DNA from: Pirellulales bacterium
GTDB lineage: Bacteria; Planctomycetota; Planctomycetia; Pirellulales; UBA1268
Assembly (NCBI GenBank): GCA_016779265.1
Contig: JADHNY010000033.1
Coordinates: 1-35,986, forward strand
Reading direction: 5' to 3'
DNA: 35,986 nucleotides
The notes under the pieces are model-generated. The model searched no databases, was not told the DNA's origin, and saw only the letters and a list, made by a program, of their open reading frames with translations. Both the position numbers and the translations under genes were made by a program. Position 1 is the stretch's first letter. Each line of letters opens with the position of its first letter. Below, one piece after another: positions 24,731-31,594 of this stretch.

Positions 24731-25909
24731 TCAGTCGCGGAGCAGCTCGACCATTGCCTGCCCCATCGCCTCCCCCACGTTCATGTAGGTCTCGGCGTTG
24801 CCTCCGTAGTGGCTGTTGGAGGCACCGCCACGTGAGAGCGGATGGGTGTAGACGGTGGCCACATTGCCTGCAAACTCTGGATAGATGCCTGCTCTGCCAT
24901 CGACCGCCAGCTGGGCGTTGAGAATCAGTCCTTCGTTGCCGTCAGCTCCCTTTTCGGTCTGGCCGAGCGTGCCGCAGACGAACTTGGCCTGCGGTGCTTC
25001 AAAGTCACGACGGAGCTGCTGAATCAGACGGACAAGATTCGCTTCGTAGTGGGCGGCGTGGCCGTCGTTGTAGCGGTCCTTGTCCCCCTGCCAGAAAAAG
25101 AAGCCTGCGATCTCATACGACTCAGCACCCGGGTAGAAGGTGTCAAGCTCAGCGAGCACCTCCTTGGCACGAGCCACATCACCGTCATACTGCACGCCCG
25201 CTTTCCAGCCGATCGGCTCGGGCTCGCTGCCCAACTCCCATTTCAACGGTGTCTCGCCATAGGCGGCATAGACGTATTCGGTGGTCGTGCCTGATTTCTT
25301 GTCTGTCTCAGAAAACGTGTAGCTGGGCGATCCCGGCGGCAGCAGATCCCAGCCCAACGACCGATTGCCGATACAGCTCTTCAGCAGCATCACCGGTGCC
25401 TCCACGGCATCTCCGACCGCATGGCCGATTCCCAGCTCAGGGCCGATCGTGCGGCCTTTCACCGTCAGAAACTCATTGTTGAACTGCCGCGAACCACCAT
25501 CTCCGCTCCCCATCACCCGCACATTGCGGACGTCACTGCGGACAGCCCAGCCGCCCGCATCATCCAGCAGATACGGATACTTTCCTTTCGCTTTGACAGC
25601 ATGCTCCAGAGTCCCGTCGTTGTCCGCGGGGCCCACCTTGCCGGCACCGAGCATGTTTGACTGCCCAAGCAGGACAAACACCTGCACAGGCCTCTTCTGT
25701 ACAGGCGTCTTCTGTACAACGGCCTGTTCATCCGCCGGACTCGCAGCCCAGAGCTGACGTCGAGCGTGTTCCTGCGGCAGCATGCCACCGAGCAGAATCA
25801 TGGCACTGGCTACGAATGCGGCGCTGGCCCGCCGGAACCCAAAGCACGGTCGTGAAAAGCGTTCCGTGAAAACACCATGCGGGCAGATGTGTTGTCTCGA
25901 CAGCCGCAT
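24731..25909 (-). CDS. Exported SASA-domain esterase (sialate O-acetylesterase-like)
   Basis: The 392-residue product has a 27-residue basic leader before a hydrophobic signal stretch (about 28-45), then a linker with a short repeat. The SASA/GDSL-like hydrolase domain begins at VFVLLGQSNMLGAG with the nucleophile Ser84. GFFFWQGDKDRY corresponds to the family WQGE-x-D block, and SNSHYGGNAETYMNVGEAMG holds the catalytic His. Such enzymes remove acetyl groups from sugars in polysaccharides, and planctomycetes carry many. ATG 25909 is preferred because GGGGAGG lies five bases upstream. It is downstream of hypA-hypB on the same strand with about 100 bases between, but function gives no reason to link them. 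Confidence 0.85.
   Translation of the reverse strand: MRLSRQHICPHGVFTERFSRPCFGFRRASAAFVASAMILLGGMLPQEHARRQLWAASPADEQAVVQKTPVQKRPVQVFVLLGQSNMLGAGKVGPADNDGTLEHAVKAKGKYPYLLDDAGGWAVRSDVRNVRVMGSGDGGSRQFNNEFLTVKGRTIGPELGIGHAVGDAVEAPVMLLKSCIGNRSLGWDLLPPGSPSYTFSETDKKSGTTTEYVYAAYGETPLKWELGSEPEPIGWKAGVQYDGDVARAKEVLAELDTFYPGAESYEIAGFFFWQGDKDRYNDGHAAHYEANLVRLIQQLRRDFEAPQAKFVCGTLGQTEKGADGNEGLILNAQLAVDGRAGIYPEFAGNVATVYTHPLSRGGASNSHYGGNAETYMNVGEAMGQAMVELLRD
25686..25715 (-). repeat. In-frame 15-base tandem duplication in the SASA gene linker
   Basis: ACAGGCCTCTTCTGT (25686-25700) is followed directly by ACAGGCGTCTTCTGT, one mismatch. On the coding strand this gives a five-residue repeat (VQKTP, VQKRP) between the signal peptide and the catalytic domain. 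A recent slippage duplication in a flexible linker is the simplest reading. Confidence 0.75.
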
Positions 25910-26010
25910 CAAAGACCTCCCCTATCGCGCAAGCAGCCTCTCCCCCGAAGACGCGGCAGCCTGCCACGTCGGCTCCGCGATCCTACCAGCGGGAGCGGTG
26001 AAAGGCTCGC

Positions 26011-26694
26011 TCACGAGACGGCCGCCAGCCATGCCTCCAGCCCCGCACCGGTGACCGCAGATGTCTCCAGCAAACGCACCCCCGGACGAACCTGTTGAAT
26101 CGCGTCGACCGCCGCTGCCCGATCGAAGCCGCATGCCTCAGCGAGGTCGCACTTGGTGATCACGACACAATCGGCGGTGTTGAAGAGACCGGGATACTTC
26201 AGCGGCTTGTCTTCCCCTTCGGTGACGCTCATCAGCACCACCCGCAGCGACTCTCCGAGATCCCAGCTCGTCGGGCAGACGAGGTTCCCCACATTCTCAA
26301 TGAAAAGGGTCTCCAACGAGGCCACCGCCAGTCCATCAGCCCCCCAGGCAGCGAGTGCGTCTTGGATCATCTCGGCCTCGAGGTGACAGAGCCCATGCGT
26401 CATGATCTGGCGGACTGGGGCACCGCTTGTCGCCAGCCGGCGGGCATCGTTGTCGGTTTCGAGATCCCCCACGATCGCAGCGACCGCTCGGCCCATCTCG
26501 TGAAGTCTGCGAAGCGTTTCGGTGAGCAGTCGGGTCTTCCCCGATCCGGGGCTGGAGACCAGATTCACGACCCGTACGCCGGCAGCGGCAAAGTTCGTGC
26601 GCATCTCGCGAGCCAGCTCATCATTCTTCTTCAGAATTTTCGTCCGCACTTCGAGGATTCTCGGCCCCTCACCCACTGACGCGGCACTGCTCAC
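26011..26694 (-). CDS. hypB: HypB, GTPase for nickel insertion into hydrogenase
   Basis: HypB hydrolyses GTP to drive nickel delivery with HypA. The 227-residue product has the P-loop SSPGSGKT (47-54), GDLETDNDA, the nucleotide-dependent metal site Cys103-His104 (GLCHLEAEM) and Cys140 (NVGNLVCP), aligned with Cys166, His167 and Cys198 of the E. coli protein, then SVTEGEDKPLKYP and the base-recognition motif TKCD. It lacks both the N-terminal CxxCGC high-affinity nickel site and the His-rich storage stretch found in some relatives. The start is a GTG whose GTGA overlaps the hypA stop, so the two are coupled. Confidence 0.95.
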   Translation of the reverse strand: MSSAASVGEGPRILEVRTKILKKNDELAREMRTNFAAAGVRVVNLVSSPGSGKTRLLTETLRRLHEMGRAVAAIVGDLETDNDARRLATSGAPVRQIMTHGLCHLEAEMIQDALAAWGADGLAVASLETLFIENVGNLVCPTSWDLGESLRVVLMSVTEGEDKPLKYPGLFNTADCVVITKCDLAEACGFDRAAAVDAIQQVRPGVRLLETSAVTGAGLEAWLAAVS

Positions 26695-27047
26695 AACGCT
26701 CTCTCCAGAAGTTCGATCGATTCCAGTTCCAGTTCCTCACCCTGACGAATCTCACCGCTGGGCTGGCCACACTCCGGACAGGCCAGCGGTGGGATGCGGG
26801 GCAGTTCGCGAGGCTGCTGACAGCGCTGACAGAAGACGACCACGGGCAGATGCACGATACTCAGATCAGCCGCGCTGGCGACCGTGCCCTCCCTCGCCTG
26901 CTCAAACGCAAACCGCAAGGCAGCCTCATGCACACCAGCCAGTTCACCAATCCGCAGCTGCACACGCTGCACCGTGCCACCACCAGCCGCCGCAACCTCC
27001 GCCTCGACCATCTCCACAATCCGCATCGCGATCGAAAGTTCATGCAT
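26691..27047 (-). CDS. hypA: HypA, hydrogenase nickel metallochaperone
   Basis: HypA carries Ni2+ to the hydrogenase large subunit. The 118-residue product starts MHELSIA, whose His2 is the nickel ligand of the family, and has the structural zinc site CQRCQ ... CPECG near residues 72-95. Acidic residues at the C-terminus match the family. The open frame runs back to 27170 but ATG 27047 is clearly the start, because the first residues must be MHE for nickel binding. It is divergent from the maturation protease gene with a 61-base gap, which must hold both promoters. Confidence 0.95.
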   Translation of the reverse strand: MHELSIAMRIVEMVEAEVAAAGGGTVQRVQLRIGELAGVHEAALRFAFEQAREGTVASAADLSIVHLPVVVFCQRCQQPRELPRIPPLACPECGQPSGEIRQGEELELESIELLERAL

Positions 27048-27108
27048 CTGTGTTCGTGCCTGAAGACGCCTGTCGACTCTGATCATAGCCCGCACCAATG
27101 AGGCCCGG

Positions 27109-27591
27109 ATGACCACGCTCGTAATCGGCTGCGGCAACCCTCTGCGGGGTGACGACGCGGTCGGGGTCAACGTCGTGCAGCGACTCCAGGCTCACGCACT
27201 GCCAGATGGTGTCCACTGTGTCGACGCGGGGACGTCAGGCCTCGAAGTCGTCCTCCTGATTCAAGACGCCGATCGGGTAATCTTCATCGACGCCGCAGCG
27301 AGTGATGGCACTACACCGCCCCAGCCGGGCCGGATCCATGAACGTTCACCCGACGACCTCACCGCGGGCGACAGCTGGCCTCCTGGCGGCGTGAGCATGC
27401 ACGCTGTCCGCTGGGATCAGGCCTTGGCCCTGGCGAAGGCGATGGGCTACGCATCGCCGGCGCACATCCAGTGCTTTCTGATCGAGGGTGGCTCGTTTGA
27501 CCACGGCAGCCCCCTCTCTCGCGAAGTGGAGACCGCCGCCGAGCAGCTCGTGCAGCGACTGCTCCAGGAGTTGTCGTCTGAAGTGTCCTGA
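27109..27591 (+). CDS. Hydrogenase maturation protease (HyaD/HoxW-type)
   Basis: This endopeptidase trims the C-terminus of the hydrogenase large subunit after nickel insertion. The 160-residue product has the family opening LVIGCGNPLRGDDAVGV, the second acidic site in DRVIFIDAAASD and the His site in SMHAVRWDQALALAKAMG. In HybD the nickel-contacting residues are a Glu in the first loop, an Asp and a His; here the first one is Asp (GDDAVG), a variant I associate with proteases of cytosolic group 3 enzymes (from memory, not tested). ATG 27109 has GAGG five bases upstream. It precedes hypCDE on the same strand, with a 136-base gap. Confidence 0.88.
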   Translation: MTTLVIGCGNPLRGDDAVGVNVVQRLQAHALPDGVHCVDAGTSGLEVVLLIQDADRVIFIDAAASDGTTPPQPGRIHERSPDDLTAGDSWPPGGVSMHAVRWDQALALAKAMGYASPAHIQCFLIEGGSFDHGSPLSREVETAAEQLVQRLLQELSSEVS

Positions 27592-27653
27592 CCGCACGGC
27601 CAACGCTGCCCTGCATCTGTCGCGGTGATGGCGTGGCTGCGTACACTCAGCAG

Positions 27654-27663
27654 AGGAGGTGAT
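27654..27663 (+). promoter_or_regulatory. Extended Shine-Dalgarno-like sequence upstream of hypC
   Basis: AGGAGGTGAT matches the complement of the usual bacterial 16S rRNA 3' end over ten bases. The only in-frame starts beside it, GTG 27659 and ATG 27662, overlap it or leave almost no spacing. They would give HypC a 22-23 residue N-terminal extension that buries its essential Cys2. Confidence 0.5.
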
Positions 27664-27727
27664 GCCTGCCACCATCGGGCTGGTGGGAGGACACCCACGT
27701 GTAGCCTGCGATTCCCACGAGCCTGCC

Positions 27728-27976
27728 ATGTGCCTTGCGATTCCTGGGCGGATCGAATCAGTCCACGAAGACCGCGGGCTGCGGATGGGCCGCGTCAACT
27801 TTGGCGGTGTCGTTAAGGAGGTCTGCCTCGCCTATGTTCCGACGGCAGGCATCGGTGACTACGCGGTTGTGCATGTGGGCTTTGCGATCGCACAGATCGA
27901 TGAAGAAGAAGCCCGCCGCACCCTTGCCACGTTTGAGGAGATTGAGCAGCTCGATCAGGAGGAGCCTCAGCGGTGA
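27728..27976 (+). CDS. hypC: HypC, hydrogenase maturation chaperone
   Basis: HypC shuttles the Fe(CN)2CO unit from HypD to the large-subunit precursor. The 82-residue product begins MCLAIPG, with the essential Cys2 exposed after removal of Met. It has GRVNFGGVVKEVCLAYVP and GDYAVVHVGFAIAQIDEEEA, including the conserved His region and the acidic C-terminal helix. ATG 27728 is chosen because the family needs Cys at position 2. Its own ribosome binding site is weak (ACGAG), while a strong one lies 65 bases further upstream. The stop overlaps the hypD start. Confidence 0.94.
   Translation: MCLAIPGRIESVHEDRGLRMGRVNFGGVVKEVCLAYVPTAGIGDYAVVHVGFAIAQIDEEEARRTLATFEEIEQLDQEEPQR
27957..27964 (+). promoter_or_regulatory. 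Ribosome binding site of hypD inside hypC
   Basis: AGGAGGAG lies in the last codons of hypC, eleven bases before ATG 27976 and eight before GTG 27973, so hypD is translated from its own strong site while being coupled to hypC. Confidence 0.55.
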
Positions 27977-29058
27977 TGAAGCATCTCGATGCGTATCGCG
28001 ATGCCGACACCTGTCGCCGTCTCGCAGCAGAAATCCGGGCCCTGACCACACGGCCGTGGTCGATCATGGAAGTCTGCGGCGGTCAGACCCACGCACTGAT
28101 CCGCGGCGGCCTGGAAGAGCTTCTGCCCGAGTCGATTCGCATGATCCACGGACCCGGCTGCCCTGTCTGTGTGACCCCCATCGAGGTGATCGATCAGGCG
28201 ATTGCGGTCGCTGAGCGACCCGAGGTGATCCTCTGCTCATTCGGCGACATGCTTCGCGTGCCGGGAAGCCAGGAGAGCCTGTTGGCCGCCAAAGGGCGGG
28301 GGGCGGAGGTGCGGGTGGTCTATTCACCGCTCGACGCCGTTCGCATGGCCGAAGCAGAACCAACCCGCGAGGTGGTGTTTCTCGCGATCGGCTTTGAGAC
28401 CACAGCTCCCGCCAACGCGATGGCCGTCCGGGTAGCGAAGCAGCGTGGCCTTGCCAACTTCTCGATGCTCGTCTCGCAGGTGCTTGTGCCACCAGCAATC
28501 GACGCGCTGATGCAGGATCCGGCCACCCGCGTCGATGCCTTTCTCGCCGCAGGGCATGTCGCCAGCATCACCGGCACCGAGGCCTATCCAGAGCTCTCCC
28601 GCCGGCATGGTGTGCCGATCGTCGTGACCGGCTTTGAGCCTGTCGATCTGCTCGCTGGCATTCGTCGCACGGTCGAACTGCTCGAGCAGGGGCAGGCTAT
28701 CTGTGACAATGCCTACAGCCGCGTTGTCGCGGAAGCCGGCAACCTGGCCGCCCAAGAGGTGTTGCGGGAAGTGTTTGAACCATGCGACCGCCAGTGGCGC
28801 GGGATGGGCGTGATTCCTCAGAGTGGCTGGCAGCTCACCGAGGCATTTGCAGACCACGATGCCCAGCGACGCTTCCCGCACGACGCTCCGCCCGCCAGTG
28901 AGGCCGCGGTCTGTCGGAGTGGTGAGGTGCTGCGTGGCCTGCTCAAACCGACCGACTGTGCTGCCTTTGGTCGCGAGTGCACCCCCGAGACTCCCTGCGG
29001 AGCCACGATGGTCTCCAGTGAGGGAGCCTGTGCTGCCTACTACCACGCAGGCCGCTAA
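27976..29058 (+). CDS. hypD: HypD, iron-sulfur protein assembling the Fe(CN)2CO centre
   Basis: HypD works with HypC to bind iron and receive the cyanide ligands from HypE. The 360-residue product has the conserved IMEVCGGQTH, IHGPGCPVCVTP and GFETTAPANAMAV motifs, whose cysteines serve iron binding and thiol redox, and the C-terminal block ECTPETPCGATMVSSEGACAAYY holding [4Fe-4S] ligands. ATG 27976 overlaps the hypC TGA by one base; GTG 27973 is a possible alternative. hypE starts on the base after its stop codon. Confidence 0.96.
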   Translation: MKHLDAYRDADTCRRLAAEIRALTTRPWSIMEVCGGQTHALIRGGLEELLPESIRMIHGPGCPVCVTPIEVIDQAIAVAERPEVILCSFGDMLRVPGSQESLLAAKGRGAEVRVVYSPLDAVRMAEAEPTREVVFLAIGFETTAPANAMAVRVAKQRGLANFSMLVSQVLVPPAIDALMQDPATRVDAFLAAGHVASITGTEAYPELSRRHGVPIVVTGFEPVDLLAGIRRTVELLEQGQAICDNAYSRVVAEAGNLAAQEVLREVFEPCDRQWRGMGVIPQSGWQLTEAFADHDAQRRFPHDAPPASEAAVCRSGEVLRGLLKPTDCAAFGRECTPETPCGATMVSSEGACAAYYHAGR

Positions 29059-30126
29059 ATGAGCAGATCCTCTTCACCGTCTGGCAGCGGCCTTCACTGC
29101 CCGCCCCCCGATACCGGCAGCCACAGCCCTCGGGTGCTGATGGGCCATGGTGGTGGTGGCCTGCTCACGCAGCAGCTGATTCGCCGCGTGTTCCTCGCTG
29201 CCTTTGGAGCCACGGTACAGGCAGAGACCGATGCAGCGATCGTCTCTGTGCCTGGAGACCGACAGGCGTTCACAACCGACAGCTTTGTGGTCCGCCCATT
29301 GTTTTTTCCCGGTGGCTCGATCGGTGACCTCGCCATCAACGGCACGGTCAACGACCTGGCGATGGTGGGAAGCATGCCACGCTTTCTCGCCGCCTCCTTT
29401 GTGATTGAAGAGGGACTGCCAGTTGCCGAGTTGCAACAGATCGCCCACGACATGGCCACCGCTGCCGCAGCGGCGGGCGTGCAGATCGTCGCTGGCGACA
29501 CGAAGGTGGTGGAACGTGGCTGCGGTGACGGGGTCTACATCACCACAACTGGGATCGGCGAACTGCGACCGGGCATCGCGTTGGCTGCCTCGCGGGTGCA
29601 GCTGGGAGACATTCTCCTGGTCAGCGGCACGATCGGTGACCATGGCATGGCCATCCTGAAGGTGCGTGAAGACCTCGGCTTTGAGGCTGCGATCACCAGT
29701 GACACCGCAGCCCTGCACGGGCTCACTGCAGCGATCCTCACCTGCTGTCCCAAGACGCGGCTGCTGCGGGATCCAACCCGAGGCGGGCTTGCCACCTGTT
29801 TGGCGGAGATCGCTGAACAGACAGGCCGTGGCCTGGAGATCGACGAAGCCTCCGTGTCAGTTGCACCAGAAGTCGCCGCGGCCTGTGAACTGCTTGGGCT
29901 CGATCCATGGCTGGTGGCAAACGAAGGGAAACTTGTAGCGATTGTGCCGGCAGAGGATGCCGAAGCTGTGCTGCAGTCGATGCGAGACCACCCCCTCGGC
30001 CAGGAAGCAGCGATGATCGGACGGGTGGTCGACGACCATCCAGGACGCGTGGTGGCCACGACACCTCTTGGGGGACGGCGGCTCGTGCCGATGCCCGTGG
30101 GGGAACTGCTGCCGCGAATCTGCTAG
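29059..30126 (+). CDS. hypE: HypE, carbamoyl dehydratase making thiocyanate for hydrogenase
   Basis: HypE dehydrates its carbamoylated C-terminal Cys with ATP to give the thiocyanate that donates CN. The 355-residue product has the PurM/AIR-synthase layout: LMGHGGGGLLTQQLI near the N-terminus, TDSFVVRPLFFPGGSIG with the ATP-contacting Asp, VAGDTKVVERG, and RDPTRGGLATCLAEIA. It ends in PRIC, with the acceptor cysteine as the last residue, exactly as required. It is transcribed with hypC and hypD, with no gap to the latter. The first 25 residues are Ser/Pro-rich and probably flexible. HypF, the enzyme acting on its C-terminus, is encoded 15 kb away in this window. Confidence 0.96.
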   Translation: MSRSSSPSGSGLHCPPPDTGSHSPRVLMGHGGGGLLTQQLIRRVFLAAFGATVQAETDAAIVSVPGDRQAFTTDSFVVRPLFFPGGSIGDLAINGTVNDLAMVGSMPRFLAASFVIEEGLPVAELQQIAHDMATAAAAAGVQIVAGDTKVVERGCGDGVYITTTGIGELRPGIALAASRVQLGDILLVSGTIGDHGMAILKVREDLGFEAAITSDTAALHGLTAAILTCCPKTRLLRDPTRGGLATCLAEIAEQTGRGLEIDEASVSVAPEVAAACELLGLDPWLVANEGKLVAIVPAEDAEAVLQSMRDHPLGQEAAMIGRVVDDHPGRVVATTPLGGRRLVPMPVGELLPRIC

Positions 30127-30306
30127 TTCCATCATTTCACGACGCCTGGTGCTGTTCGTTCCCGCTCGCGGGGAGGCGGAGGCAGACCGTGCGGGTTGTT
30201 CGGAGCCTCGCGAGTTTTCCGCCGCAGTCGGCCAAAAACTCCGATACCCCTCAGAGACAGCGGCCACACGCCCTGGTCGCTCCACTCCCCAGCACCCTGT
30301 GAAGCT

Positions 30307-31566
30307 ATGTCTCGCGAGATCGTGATTACCGGCCTTGGCGTCGTGAGCCCGCTGGGCATCGGCCGCGAAGCCTTCTGGGACAAGTTCCTGGCGGGAGCGA
30401 GTGGCATCCGTCCGATCGACGCCTTCGACACCTCGTCGCTTGAAGTCCGCTTTGGCGGCCAGATCACCGACTTCGATCCCAAGCTCTACGTCCGGCCGCG
30501 GAAGAGCCTGAAGGTGATGAGCCGTGAGATCCAGATGGGCTTCGCGGCGGCCGACCTGGCTCTGGTCGACGCGGGCTTGAGCGGAGGCAGCGTGGAACCC
30601 GAGCGGTTTGGAGTCGTCTTCGGCAGCGACATGATCTACGCCGATACGCATGATCTCGAGGGAACCTATCGGCGGTGTTCCGCGTCAGGACGGTTCGACT
30701 TTGAGCAGTGGGGCAAGGCAGCGATGGAGGAAATCTATCCTCTCTGGCTGCTGAAACTGCTACCCAACATGACCGCCTCCCACATCGCCATTGCCCACGA
30801 TGCCCGTGGCCCGAACAACTCGATCGTGCTCGGCGATGTCTCCAGCCTGTTGGCCATTGCCGAAGCTGCCAGCGTGATCGAACGAGGCTGGGCTGATGTG
30901 ATGATCACCGGCGGGACCGGCAATCGAATCGACCCAACGGCGATTGTGGCCCGCTGTGAGCATGACCTCTCCCACCGTGGCAACGATATCGAGGCTGCCT
31001 CACGTCCGTTCGACCGAGACCGAGATGGCATGGTCAACGGAGAGGGCTCAGGAGCGATCGTGCTGGAGTCCCTTGACCATGCGGTTGCCCGAGGAGCCCA
31101 TATCCATGCTCGGCTGCTCGCGGTCACCGCTCGTCACGAGCCCGTTCGCGGGCAGCAGCCACTCTCTGGCAGTGGCCTCCGGGCGGCCATCCGGGGAGGC
31201 CTGATGCGGTCTGGCCTGGAGCCACGTGATCTTGGCCACGTCAATGCCCATGGCCTCAGCACCCAAGTGATGGACCGGGTGGAAGCGGCCGCCATCAAAG
31301 CCGAGCTTGGAGACGTGCCGGTCACCGCCCCGAAGGCCTCGTTTGGACACCTGGGTGCTGGCGGTGGCACGGTGGAACTCATCGCCAGCGTGCTCGGGGT
31401 CAGTGAGTGCGTGGTACCTGCAACTCGGAACTATGAGACACCTGACCCCGACTGCCCAGTCAACGTCGTGCGGGGGAGCCCGCTGGGCGGACGGCCCGCG
31501 ACCGCGATGAAGGTGAACCTCTCCTCAACCGGCCAGGCAGCCGCGGTCGTGATCGCAGCCGCCTAG
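30307..31566 (+). CDS. Beta-ketoacyl synthase homologue lacking the active-site cysteine
   Basis: The 419-residue protein has the thiolase-like fold of FabF-type ketosynthases throughout: VITGLGVVSPLG at the start, FDRDRDGMVNGEGSGAIVLE, VNAHGLST with His315, and APKASFGHLGAGGG with His348. Where FabF has the nucleophile in SIATACTSG, the ungapped alignment here reads SIVLGDVSS, so the Cys is Asp177. It therefore should not form the acyl-enzyme and cannot be a normal condensing enzyme. Chain-length factors of type II polyketide synthases also lack this Cys (usually Gln) and pair with an active partner, but no partner, acyl carrier protein or ketoreductase lies nearby. It may be a decarboxylase, a partner subunit or a protein with a new role. 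ATG 30307 is chosen from the conserved N-terminus. The 180 bases upstream hold no gene. Confidence 0.87.
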   Translation: MSREIVITGLGVVSPLGIGREAFWDKFLAGASGIRPIDAFDTSSLEVRFGGQITDFDPKLYVRPRKSLKVMSREIQMGFAAADLALVDAGLSGGSVEPERFGVVFGSDMIYADTHDLEGTYRRCSASGRFDFEQWGKAAMEEIYPLWLLKLLPNMTASHIAIAHDARGPNNSIVLGDVSSLLAIAEAASVIERGWADVMITGGTGNRIDPTAIVARCEHDLSHRGNDIEAASRPFDRDRDGMVNGEGSGAIVLESLDHAVARGAHIHARLLAVTARHEPVRGQQPLSGSGLRAAIRGGLMRSGLEPRDLGHVNAHGLSTQVMDRVEAAAIKAELGDVPVTAPKASFGHLGAGGGTVELIASVLGVSECVVPATRNYETPDPDCPVNVVRGSPLGGRPATAMKVNLSSTGQAAAVVIAAA

Positions 31567-31594
31567 GAACACACCAGCGGTGTCTGGCCCCGTC

